In this document: piece after piece, positions 24,950 to 33,240 of the stretch
Layout of the letters: each line of letters opens with the position of its first letter
How positions within the stretch are numbered: the first letter of the stretch is position 1
Assembly (NCBI GenBank): GCA_958295685.1
Contig: OY282365.1
Location: 2,356,001-2,420,000, forward strand
Length of the DNA: 64,000 nucleotides
DNA from: an uncultured Dehalococcoidia bacterium
GTDB taxonomy: Bacteria; Chloroflexota; Dehalococcoidia; Lucifugimonadales; CATQGZ01
Reading direction: 5' to 3'
Position numbers and translations under genes: made by a program
Notes under the pieces: model-generated
The model's input: only the letters and a program-made list of their open reading frames with translations
Database searches by the model: none
Told to the model about the DNA's origin: nothing

Positions 24950-25554
24950 TGAGTCTCTCTCCTGGCTATCTGACGAAATCTCTCCGGCAGAAGTTCCCTG
25001 CGCTCGGCCAGGCGGTCTCTGAGCCTGCCTCTGGCTCTGCTCAGGCGTGACTTGACCGTGCCAATCGAGGCGCTGACGGCCTGGGCGGCCTCGTCGTAGG
25101 TCAATCCCTGGACGTCGATCAGCACCAGCACGGCCCTCTGGTCATCTGGGAGGGTCATGATGGCCTGCTGAATGTGGTCGGCGAGTTCTCCGCGGATGGC
25201 CGCCTGCTCGGGCGATTCCTGCTTCGACGCGACCTGGAAGGCCGGGTTTTCCAGGCGCAGGTCGAGGGAGTCTTCCGGGCGGCGTTTGGAGGAGCGGATC
25301 ACGTCCACACCGAGGTTGATTGCTATGCGGAGCAGCCAGGCCCTGAGGCTGCCGCCGCGGAATCTGCCGATGGATCTGTAGGCCGAGACGAAGGTCTCCT
25401 GGGTGACGTCCTCGGCGGAGGCGAGGCTGCCGAGGACGCGCCACGCGGTGTTGAGGATCTGTGTCTGGTGGCGTTCGACGATTGCGTTGAATGCCCCGAC
25501 ATCGCCGCGTTTGCTCTTGGCCGCGAGTTCGGAGTCGTTCAGGTCCGAGTATAT
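24946..25554 (-). CDS. ECF-type RNA polymerase sigma factor (non-canonical start codon)
   Basis: 202-residue ECF sigma factor if started at ATA (25552-25554). Region 2 is seen in AEDVTQETFVSAYRSI and FRGGSLRAWLLRIAINL; region 4 in LPDDQRAVLVLIDVQGL, TYDEAAQAVSASIGTVKSRL. The frame opens immediately after the echA stop, and no ATG, GTG or TTG occurs before region 2. The first canonical codon (GTG at 25308) would delete region 2 and leave a non-functional fragment. ATA, or CTG at 25545, giving MNDSELAAKSKRGD-like N-termini, fits homologues. Translation is probably coupled to echA, 3 bases upstream. Anti-sigma gene overlaps the 3' end. Confidence 0.85.
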   Translation of the reverse strand: MYSDLNDSELAAKSKRGDVGAFNAIVERHQTQILNTAWRVLGSLASAEDVTQETFVSAYRSIGRFRGGSLRAWLLRIAINLGVDVIRSSKRRPEDSLDLRLENPAFQVASKQESPEQAAIRGELADHIQQAIMTLPDDQRAVLVLIDVQGLTYDEAAQAVSASIGTVKSRLSRARGRLRDRLAERRELLPERFRQIARRETQ

Positions 25555-25557
25555 GGC

Positions 25558-26346
25558 TCAGCGCCCTTCGAAGTTTGGGGGGCGCCGTTCTACAAAGGCT
25601 CTCCGGCCCTCCTGGAAGTCGCGGCTGTCGAAGTTGGTGAACGGCAGCGCCTCTTCCTCGGCGGTGAATCCTTGGAGGGACGGGCTGCGCAGGACCGAGC
25701 GCAGGATGCGCTTGTGGCGGCTCTGGGAGAGTGGCGCGAGGGCCGCCATCTCCCGCGCGAGGTCGTGGACGTACTCGTCGACGTCGGCGAGTGGGAGCAC
25801 TCTGTTCACGAGTCCAATGCGGAGGGCCTCGTCGGGCCCGATCAGGCGGGCGCTCATCAGAATGTAGGATGCGCTGCCGGGGCCCACGAGGTTCACGAGG
25901 CGGCGCATCTCGCGGTATCCGACGAGGATGCCGAGTTTGGCGACCGGGACGCCGAATCTGGCGTTGTCGGCGGTGATTCGGAGGTCGGCCGCGGTGGACA
26001 GCTCGCATCCGCCTCCCACGCAGAAGCCTTTTATCAGGCAGATGGTGGGCTTGGACACCTGCTCCAAGGCGTCCATCGCGCCGTCGAAGGCGTCGGCGTA
26101 GGTCCTGGCCTGGGCGGAGTCGGCGCGGTGTCGGTCGAAGTCCTTGATGTCGGCCCCTGCGGAGAAGGCTTCGTCGCCCGCGCCGGTGATCACGACGACT
26201 CTGACGTCAGGGTCGCGGTCGAGTTCTGTGAAGACGCGCTTCAGTTCCAGCCAGCCGTCGTAGCTGACGGCGTTGCGCCGGCGCGGGCGGTTGAGGGTGA
26301 CGGAGGCGATGCCGTCTTCGCGGGCGACCAGGATGTCTTGTGACAC
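25558..26346 (-). CDS. Enoyl-CoA hydratase/isomerase (crotonase) family protein
   Basis: Crotonase-fold enzyme, 262 residues from the GTG at 26346. The CoA-binding oxyanion-hole segments are FSAGADIKDF and VGGGCELSTAADLRI; LGILVGYREMRRLV follows. Such enzymes hydrate or isomerise enoyl-CoA esters; exact substrate unknown. The GTG lies 19 bases after the methyltransferase stop and gives the family length; an in-frame ATG at 26409 would add 21 non-conserved residues overlapping that gene. The sigma-factor frame starts 3 bases downstream. Confidence 0.85.
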   Translation of the reverse strand: MSQDILVAREDGIASVTLNRPRRRNAVSYDGWLELKRVFTELDRDPDVRVVVITGAGDEAFSAGADIKDFDRHRADSAQARTYADAFDGAMDALEQVSKPTICLIKGFCVGGGCELSTAADLRITADNARFGVPVAKLGILVGYREMRRLVNLVGPGSASYILMSARLIGPDEALRIGLVNRVLPLADVDEYVHDLAREMAALAPLSQSRHKRILRSVLRSPSLQGFTAEEEALPFTNFDSRDFQEGRRAFVERRPPNFEGR

Positions 26347-26365
26347 TGGGCTGCTCCCGGCCTCG

Positions 26366-27250
26366 TCAGCGGACCGCAAGATGGCTGCCTTCCCGGGCCG
26401 AGTCGTCACGGAGAATGCCGCCGCATCCCTCGAATTCGGTTCCGTACCGGGACAGGCGCTTTGCCATGACCCGAATGGCCTGGGGGTTGTTGTCGATCAG
26501 AATGAAGCTGCGGCCGAGCCGGGCCGCCGCTTCGCCCAGCGTTCCGCTGCCTGCGAAGAAGTCGACCACGAGGCCGCCGGGTCTGGTGTGGACGCGGACG
26601 ATGCGTTCGAGGATGCCGAGGGGCTTCTGTGTCGCGTACCCTGTCTTCTCCCTGCTGTTCGTGCCCACGATCGTATGCCACCAGACGTCGGTAGGCGTCT
26701 TGCCGCGCGCGGCCTTCTCCGGGCCGACCAGGCCTGGCGCCATGTACGGCACCCTGTCGATCTCGTCGTAGTTGAAGGTGTAGGCCTTCGGGTTCTTTGC
26801 GTACCACAGGATGTTGTCGTGCTTGGCGGACCATCTCGACTTGGAGCGCGCGCCGTAGTCATACGCCCAGACGATCTCGTTGATGAGGGAGTCGCGTCCG
26901 AATATCCGGTCCAGGAGCACCTTGCAGTAGTGCGCCTCCCGATAGTCCACGTGGAGGAAGAAGGAGCCGTCCGGCTTGAGTATCCGCCTGGCCTCCCGAA
27001 ACCTGGGTTCCAGGAATCCGAGGTAGTCGTCGAAGCTGTCGGAGTAGCCCGTGGAATCGAGTTCGACGGTGCGGTAGCGTTTGCCCTGGAAGCCCGTGCG
27101 GTCGCCGTTGTCGTCTCGGAGCGTGCGGATCGACCTCTTGGATTGGGTTCGGCCCGTGTTGAAGGGTGGGTCGACGTAAACGAGGTCGACGCCTTCGTCC
27201 GGCATCGAGGCGAGGCCCTCGAGGTTGTCCGTGAACATCACCTTGCGCAC
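26366..27250 (-). CDS. DNA methyltransferase, beta-class N6-adenine/N4-cytosine type
   Basis: 294-residue site-specific DNA methyltransferase. Catalytic motif IV DPPFNTG is near the N-terminus (residues 27-33) and the SAM-binding motif I FFAGSGTLGEAA is near the C-terminus, the order of beta-class enzymes such as CcrM and type III Mod proteins. A target-recognition region lies between. No restriction endonuclease or second subunit flanks it, so it looks like an orphan or regulatory methylase embedded in a metabolic operon (27 bases after the transaminase, 19 before echA). Recognition sequence cannot be read from the protein. Confidence 0.9.
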   Translation of the reverse strand: MRKVMFTDNLEGLASMPDEGVDLVYVDPPFNTGRTQSKRSIRTLRDDNGDRTGFQGKRYRTVELDSTGYSDSFDDYLGFLEPRFREARRILKPDGSFFLHVDYREAHYCKVLLDRIFGRDSLINEIVWAYDYGARSKSRWSAKHDNILWYAKNPKAYTFNYDEIDRVPYMAPGLVGPEKAARGKTPTDVWWHTIVGTNSREKTGYATQKPLGILERIVRVHTRPGGLVVDFFAGSGTLGEAAARLGRSFILIDNNPQAIRVMAKRLSRYGTEFEGCGGILRDDSAREGSHLAVR

Positions 27251-27277
27251 AGGGGCGGATTCCTCGGCCGCTGCGGC

Positions 27278-28198
27278 CTAGCTCAGCCTGGAGAGGTATT
27301 GCTGGACGACGTCGATGCCCACCAGCCCGCTGTATGCGCTCTGGAGGCGGTGGGTGACCGGGCCTGGGACGCCAGCCTCGCCGACAGCGGCGCCGTTGAT
27401 GGACGCGACCGGGCAGATGCAGAAGCTGGTGGAGGTCACGAACGCCTCGTCGGCGGTGTAGGCGTCGAAGAGGTCGAGGTCGGCCTCCCGGGCCTCCAGT
27501 CCGAGTTCGTGGGCGAGTTCCAGCGCCGTCCGCCGGCTGATGCCGGCCAGGACGTACCGCTCCTTGGGTGTCAGCAGCACGCCGTCCTTGATGATGAAGA
27601 TGTTGCTGCCGTTGCCCTCGCAGAGGTTGCCGTTCATATCGAGCAGGACGGCGTATGCCCTGGGGTCCTGGGCCCTGGCCTCCATGTCGGCCTGGATGAG
27701 GTTGATGTAGTTGTGGGTCTTGGCGCGTGGGCTCATCGCTTCCGGCGGCGTGCGGCGCACCGAGGGGGTGATGATCGACAGGCCGTCGCGGTAGTAGCGC
27801 GCCCGCTCGACGAATGGGATTGGGAAGCACTCGATGATGACGGTGGGCCTGTCGGCGGCGCCCTGTATGTCGGCGCTGGCGAGCCGGAGGCCCCTGGTCA
27901 CGCGCTGCGTGACCCAGACGTCGTCGCGCTCGTCGACGGTCGGCAGGTTCCGTTCGAGCACGTCCATCGTGAGGTCGGCCATCTCGTCCTTCGTCATCCT
28001 GGGGTCGATGCGCATCCACCTGAGCGATTCGTAGAGCCTGTCGAGGTGTTCACGCAGCCTGAATATCCTGTGTCCGAACGTGCGCGTCGAGTCGAACACG
28101 GCGTCGCCGAGCAGGAATCCCCTGTCGCTGATGGAGATGGCGGCGCGGCTCTCCGGCACGATCTCGCCGTTGACGTATACGACCCGTTCCTGTTTCAC
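27278..28198 (-). CDS. Class IV aminotransferase (branched-chain/D-amino-acid type)
   Basis: 306 residues, fold-type IV PLP enzyme. Features: VYVNGEIVPESRAAISISDRG at the start, KTHNYINLIQADMEA with the Schiff-base lysine, DMNGNLCEGNGSNIFIIKDG and TSTSFCICPV. This family includes branched-chain aminotransferase, D-alanine transaminase and aminodeoxychorismate lyase; the sequence reads closest to IlvE-like or D-amino-acid transaminases. The GTG start has GGAGGTGG upstream and overlaps the rhodanese stop by 4 bases (GTGA), showing coupled translation. Confidence 0.88.
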   Translation of the reverse strand: MKQERVVYVNGEIVPESRAAISISDRGFLLGDAVFDSTRTFGHRIFRLREHLDRLYESLRWMRIDPRMTKDEMADLTMDVLERNLPTVDERDDVWVTQRVTRGLRLASADIQGAADRPTVIIECFPIPFVERARYYRDGLSIITPSVRRTPPEAMSPRAKTHNYINLIQADMEARAQDPRAYAVLLDMNGNLCEGNGSNIFIIKDGVLLTPKERYVLAGISRRTALELAHELGLEAREADLDLFDAYTADEAFVTSTSFCICPVASINGAAVGEAGVPGPVTHRLQSAYSGLVGIDVVQQYLSRLS

Positions 28199-29097
28199 GT
28201 GACCACCTCCTGTGGAATATGTGTGTCGTCTTGCGCCGGCGCGGCGGCCGAGTCGGTCTCGACAGGGACGCCGGCGGAGTTGCCCCACTCGGTCCAGGAG
28301 CCGTCGTAGTTTCGGACTCTCTCGTAGCCGAGCAGGCGCTTGAGAACGAACCAGGTGTAGGAGGCTCTGACGCCGAGCCTGCAGTATGGGACGATCTCGC
28401 GGTCGGGGGCCGCCCCCACCTTCCGGTACATTTTGGCGAGCTGGCCGGTCGGCAGGAAGGAGCCGTCCGCGGCCGCTCCGTCGTCCCACTGGACGTGTAC
28501 CGCTCCGGGTATGCGTCCCTTGCGGTAGACGCCGGACTGGTCCGTCCCCGGTGCGGAGGCGAGCTTGCCGGAATACTCTTCCGGGGTGCGCGTGTCGAGC
28601 AGGATGACGTTCGGGTCGCGCAGGCCGGTCAGGACCCGGTCCCTGGCGGCCCGAATGCTGGCGTCTGGGACGCCTGCCCTGTAGGTGGTGGGCGTCACGG
28701 CGGCGACCCAGGTCGAGAGCGGTCGGCCCTCCCGGATCCACTTCTTCCGGCCGCCGTCCATCAGCCGCACGTCGGCGTGTCGGTAGTACTCGAGGATCCA
28801 GAAGGCCCAGGTGGCGGAGCGGTTGTTGCCGTCGCCGTAGAGCACTACGGCTGTGTGCTTGTCGATGCCGGACCGCTCCATCAGACTCTCGAACTGGGAC
28901 AGGCCGGGGACGTTGCGCGAGGTCTGGTCTTCGAGGTCTTCGTGAAGGTTCCAGGCAACCGCTCCGGGCACGTGGCCCTGATAGTAGCCGGCGGTGAGGT
29001 CGGTGTTGACCTCCACCACCACGACAGTGGGGTCTTCCGAATGCCTCTCCACCCAGTCCGTGCTGACGAGAACTCCGGGATTGGCGGGATCAGCCAC
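28195..29097 (-). CDS. Thiosulfate/mercaptopyruvate sulfurtransferase (two-domain rhodanese)
   Basis: About 300 residues with two rhodanese domains. The N-terminal domain is inactive-type (YGDGNNRSATWAFW at the loop); the C-terminal domain has the active cysteine in VPYCRLGVRAS. The sequence LLDTRTPEEYSGK and HVQWDD are typical. It transfers sulfane sulfur to cyanide or thiol acceptors. GGGAGG sits 6 bases before the GTG at 29097 but abuts the in-frame ATG at 29103, so GTG is the better start. First gene of a minus-strand run with the promoter at 29131-29160. Confidence 0.9.
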   Translation of the reverse strand: MADPANPGVLVSTDWVERHSEDPTVVVVEVNTDLTAGYYQGHVPGAVAWNLHEDLEDQTSRNVPGLSQFESLMERSGIDKHTAVVLYGDGNNRSATWAFWILEYYRHADVRLMDGGRKKWIREGRPLSTWVAAVTPTTYRAGVPDASIRAARDRVLTGLRDPNVILLDTRTPEEYSGKLASAPGTDQSGVYRKGRIPGAVHVQWDDGAAADGSFLPTGQLAKMYRKVGAAPDREIVPYCRLGVRASYTWFVLKRLLGYERVRNYDGSWTEWGNSAGVPVETDSAAAPAQDDTHIPQEVVT

Positions 29098-29130
29098 GAG
29101 CATCCTCCCGAGATTTCAGGCTCCTTGGGA

Positions 29131-29160
29131 ATTTTAGGCCAGCGGCCCCTCTCTTGTCGA
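29131..29160 (-). promoter_or_regulatory. Sigma-70-type promoter for the rhodanese operon
   Basis: On the minus strand, -35 TCGACA (29155-29160) and -10 TAAAAT (29131-29136) are separated by 18 bases; each differs from consensus at one position. It lies 34 bases before the gene. Confidence 0.55.
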
Positions 29161-29275
29161 CCACCCGTCGAGCTGCGCTCAAGAGTGTCTTGCGGCCCCA
29201 AATCTCGCACTTGGTTGACTGGGCCGACGCGCCGGTCCTTGCGTCCGGGGGCCTCCGGGGCTCGGCGGCGGCGGG

Positions 29276-29522
29276 AAATTTTCGCGGAAAGGGTCAGATT
29301 TGCGGGCATTTCGCAGCCATTTCGTAGCTGAGAGGGCCGATTTTGCCTGACACTATGTGACACTATGTGACACTTATGTGACACTTTCTGACACTTATGT
29401 GACACTCGCTTCAGGAGTCCTGCGGGCTGGCTTGGGGAAGAGAGGCGGCTGTGTCATGGGAATACTCTAGCACAGCGGTTCGGCGTCGTCAAGGGTTGTC
29501 TGAATCAGGATTGTCAGGATTG
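29276..29522 (+). repeat. Interspersed repeat copy B with phased TGTGACACT array
   Basis: Second copy of the 17195-17448 repeat, in the same orientation, within the 531-base divergent region between the rhodanese operon and ftsH. Identical block TTCGTAGCTGAGAGGGCCGA (29321-29340) precedes six TGTGACACT-type units (29348-29406), followed by CGCTTCAGGAGTCCTGCGGG and the AGGATTGTCAGGATTG end. Unit number differs from copy A (nine), as expected for a slippage-prone tandem array. The remaining bases hold the rhodanese promoter and a possible weak ftsH promoter (TTGCGC-18-TATCAT around 29545-29574). Confidence 0.8.
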
Positions 29523-29628
29523 ACGGCGGAGTCTGTCGACAGTTTGCGCCGTGCCTCGCGCGTGCTGTATCATTGAAGCGGATTGAATTCGCGGGCCGCT
29601 CGGCCCGCGGGTTATTCGTGGAGGCTAC

Positions 29629-31470
29629 ATGAGCGCTCGGTGGATGCGAAACAGCTTCATCTACCTGCTGATCGTCGTGGCCCTCATCGCGGTTCTCTTC
29701 ACCGTCTTCCAGGTGCCTGGGTCCAGGGAGATTCCCATCAGCCAGGTGATATCCATGGTCGCGAGCGACGACGTGGATCTCATCGAGATCAGGGGAGACC
29801 GGCTGACGGTCTTCACGAACGCGGGAGAGGCGCTGACGTCGCGCAAGGAGGAGGGTTCCAGCCTGGTGGAGCAGCTGACCAATGCGGGCGTGGACCTGGT
29901 CGGCAAGAGGCTGAACTTGGACGTGAAGGGGACGAGCGGGCTGGGGAATCTGTTCAGGATATTCGTGAACTTCCTGCCGCTGATCTTCTTCGGGGCTATC
30001 CTGCTCTTCATGATGAGGCAGGCCCAGGGCAACACGAATCAGACCTTCAGCTTCGGGCGCAGCCGCGCGCGCATGTTCGTCGGCAACAGTCCGAGCGTGA
30101 GCTTCTCGGACGTGGCCGGGGTGGAGGAGGCCAAGGTCGAGCTCCAGGAGGTCGTGGAATTTCTCAAGTTCCCCGAGCGCTTCCTGACTCTGGGGGCCAA
30201 GATACCTAAGGGGGTGCTGCTGATGGGGCCTCCCGGGACCGGCAAGACCCTGCTGGCAAGGGCGGTCGCGGGCGAAGCGGGGGTTCCGTTCTTCTCCATC
30301 AGCGGGTCCGAGTTCGTGGAGATGTTCGTGGGCGTCGGGGCCTCCCGGGTTCGCGACCTGTTCGACCAGGCGAAGCGCAATTCGCCCTGCATCGTGTTCG
30401 TCGACGAGATCGACGCCGTCGGGCGCCACCGGGGCGCTGGACTGGGTGGAGGCCACGACGAGAGGGAGCAGACGCTCAACCAGATACTGGTTGAGATGGA
30501 CGGCTTCGACACCAGCACCAACATCATCGTGGTCGCGGCCACGAACAGGCCGGACATTCTGGACCCTGCGTTGCTGCGGCCTGGCCGGTTCGACCGCAGG
30601 GTGGTCCTGGACAACCCCGACGTGCGCGGCCGTGCGGAGATTCTGGACGTGCACTCGAAGGGCAAGCCCCTGGACGAGGACGTCGACCTGGGGAAGGTGG
30701 CCAAGCTCACCACGGGGTTCAGCGGGGCCGACTTGGCCAATCTGGTCAACGAGTCGGCGATCCTGGCGGCGCGTAGGCAGAGGTCGACCATCACGTCGGA
30801 CGACTTCGCGGAGTCCGTGGATCGGGTCATCGCGGGGCCGGAGAGGAAGAGCAGGGTCATCAGCGAACGAGAGAGGGAGTTGACCGCCTATCACGAGGCG
30901 GGGCACGCCTTGGTGGCGCACCTGCTGCCTCACGCCGACCCTCCGTATAAGGTGACGATCGTGGCCCGAGGCCAGAGCGGAGGCCACACGCGCTACCTGC
31001 CTGAAGAGGACAGGAGGCTGTGGACCAAGCGGCAGTTCGAGGACATGCTCGCAGCAGCCCTGGGCGGGCGAGTGGCGGAAGAGGTCGTGTTCAACGAGAC
31101 GACCACCGGGGCGAGCAACGACTTGGAGCAGGCCACGAACATTGCCAAGACCATGGTGACGCGCTACGGCATGAGCGTGAAGCTGGGTCCGAGGACCTTC
31201 GGGAAGCGCGAAGAGCTGATCTTCCTCGGCAAGGAGATCGCCGAGCAGCGGGACTACAGCGACAGCGTGGCCGAGACGATCGACGACGAGGTTCACAGCA
31301 TCATCGACGCGGCGTACAAGACCGCGGGCAAGCTGATCACCACCCACAAGAACAAGCTGACGCAGCTTTCGAAGTACCTCATCGCCAACGAGACCATTGA
31401 GGACGAGGAGCTCAAGGCTCTGTTCGACTCCCCTGCCCCGCCGCTGGCCGACCCGGTTCCCGCCGGATAG
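29629..31470 (+). CDS. ftsH: ATP-dependent zinc metalloprotease FtsH
   Basis: FtsH, 613 residues, degrades misassembled membrane proteins and regulatory substrates. Two N-terminal membrane helices (about 10-28 and 108-128) bracket a small extracytoplasmic domain. AAA module: Walker A GPPGTGKT (200-207), Walker B IVFVDEIDAVG, SRH ATNRPDILDPALLRPGRFDR. Protease zinc motif HEAGH at 422-426. ATG start preceded by GGAGG. It stands alone after the repeat-bearing intergenic region, transcribed away from the rhodanese operon. Confidence 0.97.
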   Translation: MSARWMRNSFIYLLIVVALIAVLFTVFQVPGSREIPISQVISMVASDDVDLIEIRGDRLTVFTNAGEALTSRKEEGSSLVEQLTNAGVDLVGKRLNLDVKGTSGLGNLFRIFVNFLPLIFFGAILLFMMRQAQGNTNQTFSFGRSRARMFVGNSPSVSFSDVAGVEEAKVELQEVVEFLKFPERFLTLGAKIPKGVLLMGPPGTGKTLLARAVAGEAGVPFFSISGSEFVEMFVGVGASRVRDLFDQAKRNSPCIVFVDEIDAVGRHRGAGLGGGHDEREQTLNQILVEMDGFDTSTNIIVVAATNRPDILDPALLRPGRFDRRVVLDNPDVRGRAEILDVHSKGKPLDEDVDLGKVAKLTTGFSGADLANLVNESAILAARRQRSTITSDDFAESVDRVIAGPERKSRVISERERELTAYHEAGHALVAHLLPHADPPYKVTIVARGQSGGHTRYLPEEDRRLWTKRQFEDMLAAALGGRVAEEVVFNETTTGASNDLEQATNIAKTMVTRYGMSVKLGPRTFGKREELIFLGKEIAEQRDYSDSVAETIDDEVHSIIDAAYKTAGKLITTHKNKLTQLSKYLIANETIEDEELKALFDSPAPPLADPVPAG

Positions 31471-31587
31471 GTCGGGGCGGAGCCGGTTTCCGGCGGCGGC
31501 TTCCACGCGCTCAGAGGGGGCGCGGTGAGATTGTACCGTCGGGACTCCGGCGCCGCACTCAACCAACCGCAGACGGGAGGTCTTGAG

Positions 31588-33219
31588 ATGTTCGACACTC
31601 TGATCGAGAACGGTACTGTGGTGGACGGAACGGGGAGGCCCCGGTACGAGGCCGATCTGGCGATCGGCGGAGGCCGGATCGCGGCGGTCGGCAGGCTGGG
31701 CGGCGCCGAGGCCGCGCGGAGGATCGACGCGACCGGGCTGGTGATAGCGCCCGGGTTCATCGACATGCACTCTCACTCCGACACGACGATGCTGAGCGAC
31801 CCCGGCGGCGAGAGCAAGGCCTACCAGGGAGTCACCACCGAGGTAACGGGGAACTGCGGCTCCTCGCCGTTCCCGGTGGCTGCCGACCCGCACCTGGCCG
31901 AGTACCAGCGTTCCACGTGGCCGTTCATGAAGCCGGACTGGACCTGGACGGATCTGGACGGATGGGCGGAGCGGCTGAACTCATCCGGCATGAGTCTGAA
32001 CGTGGCTCCGCAGGTCGGTCAGGGAGAGATACGGAAGGCGGTGGGGCTCAACCAGAACCGCCCGCCCAGCACGGACGAGATGAGGGAGATGCGTAGGCTG
32101 GCCGCGGAGGCCATCGAGCAGGGGGCGTTCTCCGTGTCCACCGGCCTGACTATAGTCCCTTCCAGCTTTGCGTCGACCGACGAGCTGGTGGAGCTGGTCG
32201 AGGCCATCGCGCAGTTCGAGGGGGCCTTCTACGTGACCCACTCACGCTGGCGCACCGACGACCACATCGACGCAGCGAAGGAGGCCGTCGAGATCGGAAG
32301 GAGGGCGGGCGTCCCGGTGCAGTATTCCCACATGGCCATCGTCGACCCGCGTGTTCATGGGGACGGGGCCAGGATGGCCGCGGTCTTCGACCGAGCGCGA
32401 GCCGAGGGTCTGGACGCTACTTACGACATGTATCCGTACATAGCCGCCGGGAGCGGGATAGGCCAGCTTCTGCCGGAGTGGTCCATGGAGGGAGACAGGC
32501 CGGAGGTGGTTCGGAGGCTGAAGGATCCGGATACGCGGCGGCGCATCGCCAGGGAGACGGTCGAGGGGTTCTTCGGCGGCACTCCGATTCCGTGGGAGTC
32601 CTACATCATCTCCGACACGTACACGAGCGCGAACTCCGATCTGATCGGGAAGACGGTGGCTGAGGCCGCGGCGGCGCGGGGCGACGACGCCTTCAAGACG
32701 GCGCTGGACCTGATGATCGAAGAGGGCGGAGAGGTGCCGACGACGGTGTTCAACAGGGATGAGGGCGACGTCCGTTTCTTCATGGGCCACGAGGCGGCGA
32801 TGTTCGGCTCGGACGGCTACGCCTATTCGCCGACGGGGCCGCTGGCGAACGCGAGCGGGGACCACAGCGCGACGCACCTGGCCGGCAAGCCGCACCCCCG
32901 CAACTTCGGGACATACCCCAGGGTTCTGGGGCGCTACGTGCGGGAGCTGGGCATTCTCTCGCTGGAGGCGGCGGTGCGGAAGATGACAGGGCTTCCGGCT
33001 CAGAGGCTCAATCTCAGTGAGCGCGGACGGGTGGAGCAGGGCCTCACCGCCGACCTGACGCTGTTCGACCCGGAGACGGTGACGGACCGGGCTACCTTCG
33101 ACGATCCCATGCAGTTCCCGGAGGGCATCCCCCACGTGTTCGTGGCCGGCGAGGCGATAGTCTCGGATGGGGCGCACACAGGGGCGACCCCCGGAAGGGT
33201 GCTGCGCCGGGGAGAGTGA
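31588..33219 (+). CDS. N-acyl-D-amino-acid deacylase family amidohydrolase
   Basis: 543-residue metal-dependent amidohydrolase of the D-aminoacylase group, which releases D-amino acids from N-acyl derivatives. Metal-site motifs: GFIDMHSHSDTT, the TGNCGSSPFPV loop, VPVQYSHMAI and GSDGYAYSP. The C-terminal DLTLFDPETV and PHVFVAGE close the composite beta-sandwich domain. Chosen ATG follows GGGAGG. The histidine loop reads THSRW where many D-aminoacylases have THMR, so the exact substrate is open. It follows ftsH by 117 bases. Confidence 0.88.
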   Translation: MFDTLIENGTVVDGTGRPRYEADLAIGGGRIAAVGRLGGAEAARRIDATGLVIAPGFIDMHSHSDTTMLSDPGGESKAYQGVTTEVTGNCGSSPFPVAADPHLAEYQRSTWPFMKPDWTWTDLDGWAERLNSSGMSLNVAPQVGQGEIRKAVGLNQNRPPSTDEMREMRRLAAEAIEQGAFSVSTGLTIVPSSFASTDELVELVEAIAQFEGAFYVTHSRWRTDDHIDAAKEAVEIGRRAGVPVQYSHMAIVDPRVHGDGARMAAVFDRARAEGLDATYDMYPYIAAGSGIGQLLPEWSMEGDRPEVVRRLKDPDTRRRIARETVEGFFGGTPIPWESYIISDTYTSANSDLIGKTVAEAAAARGDDAFKTALDLMIEEGGEVPTTVFNRDEGDVRFFMGHEAAMFGSDGYAYSPTGPLANASGDHSATHLAGKPHPRNFGTYPRVLGRYVRELGILSLEAAVRKMTGLPAQRLNLSERGRVEQGLTADLTLFDPETVTDRATFDDPMQFPEGIPHVFVAGEAIVSDGAHTGATPGRVLRRGE

Positions 33220-33240
33220 CCCCGTCTCGGCGCTACGGCG

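Noticed and set aside
26273..28309. 678-codon frame on + opposite the methylase and transaminase genes
   Set aside because: No motif and opposite strand genes are well supported; high GC makes such frames common.
29467..31893. Long open frame opposite ftsH
   Set aside because: It is a GC-driven antisense shadow; ftsH on the other strand has complete motifs and the antisense product has no recognisable domain.
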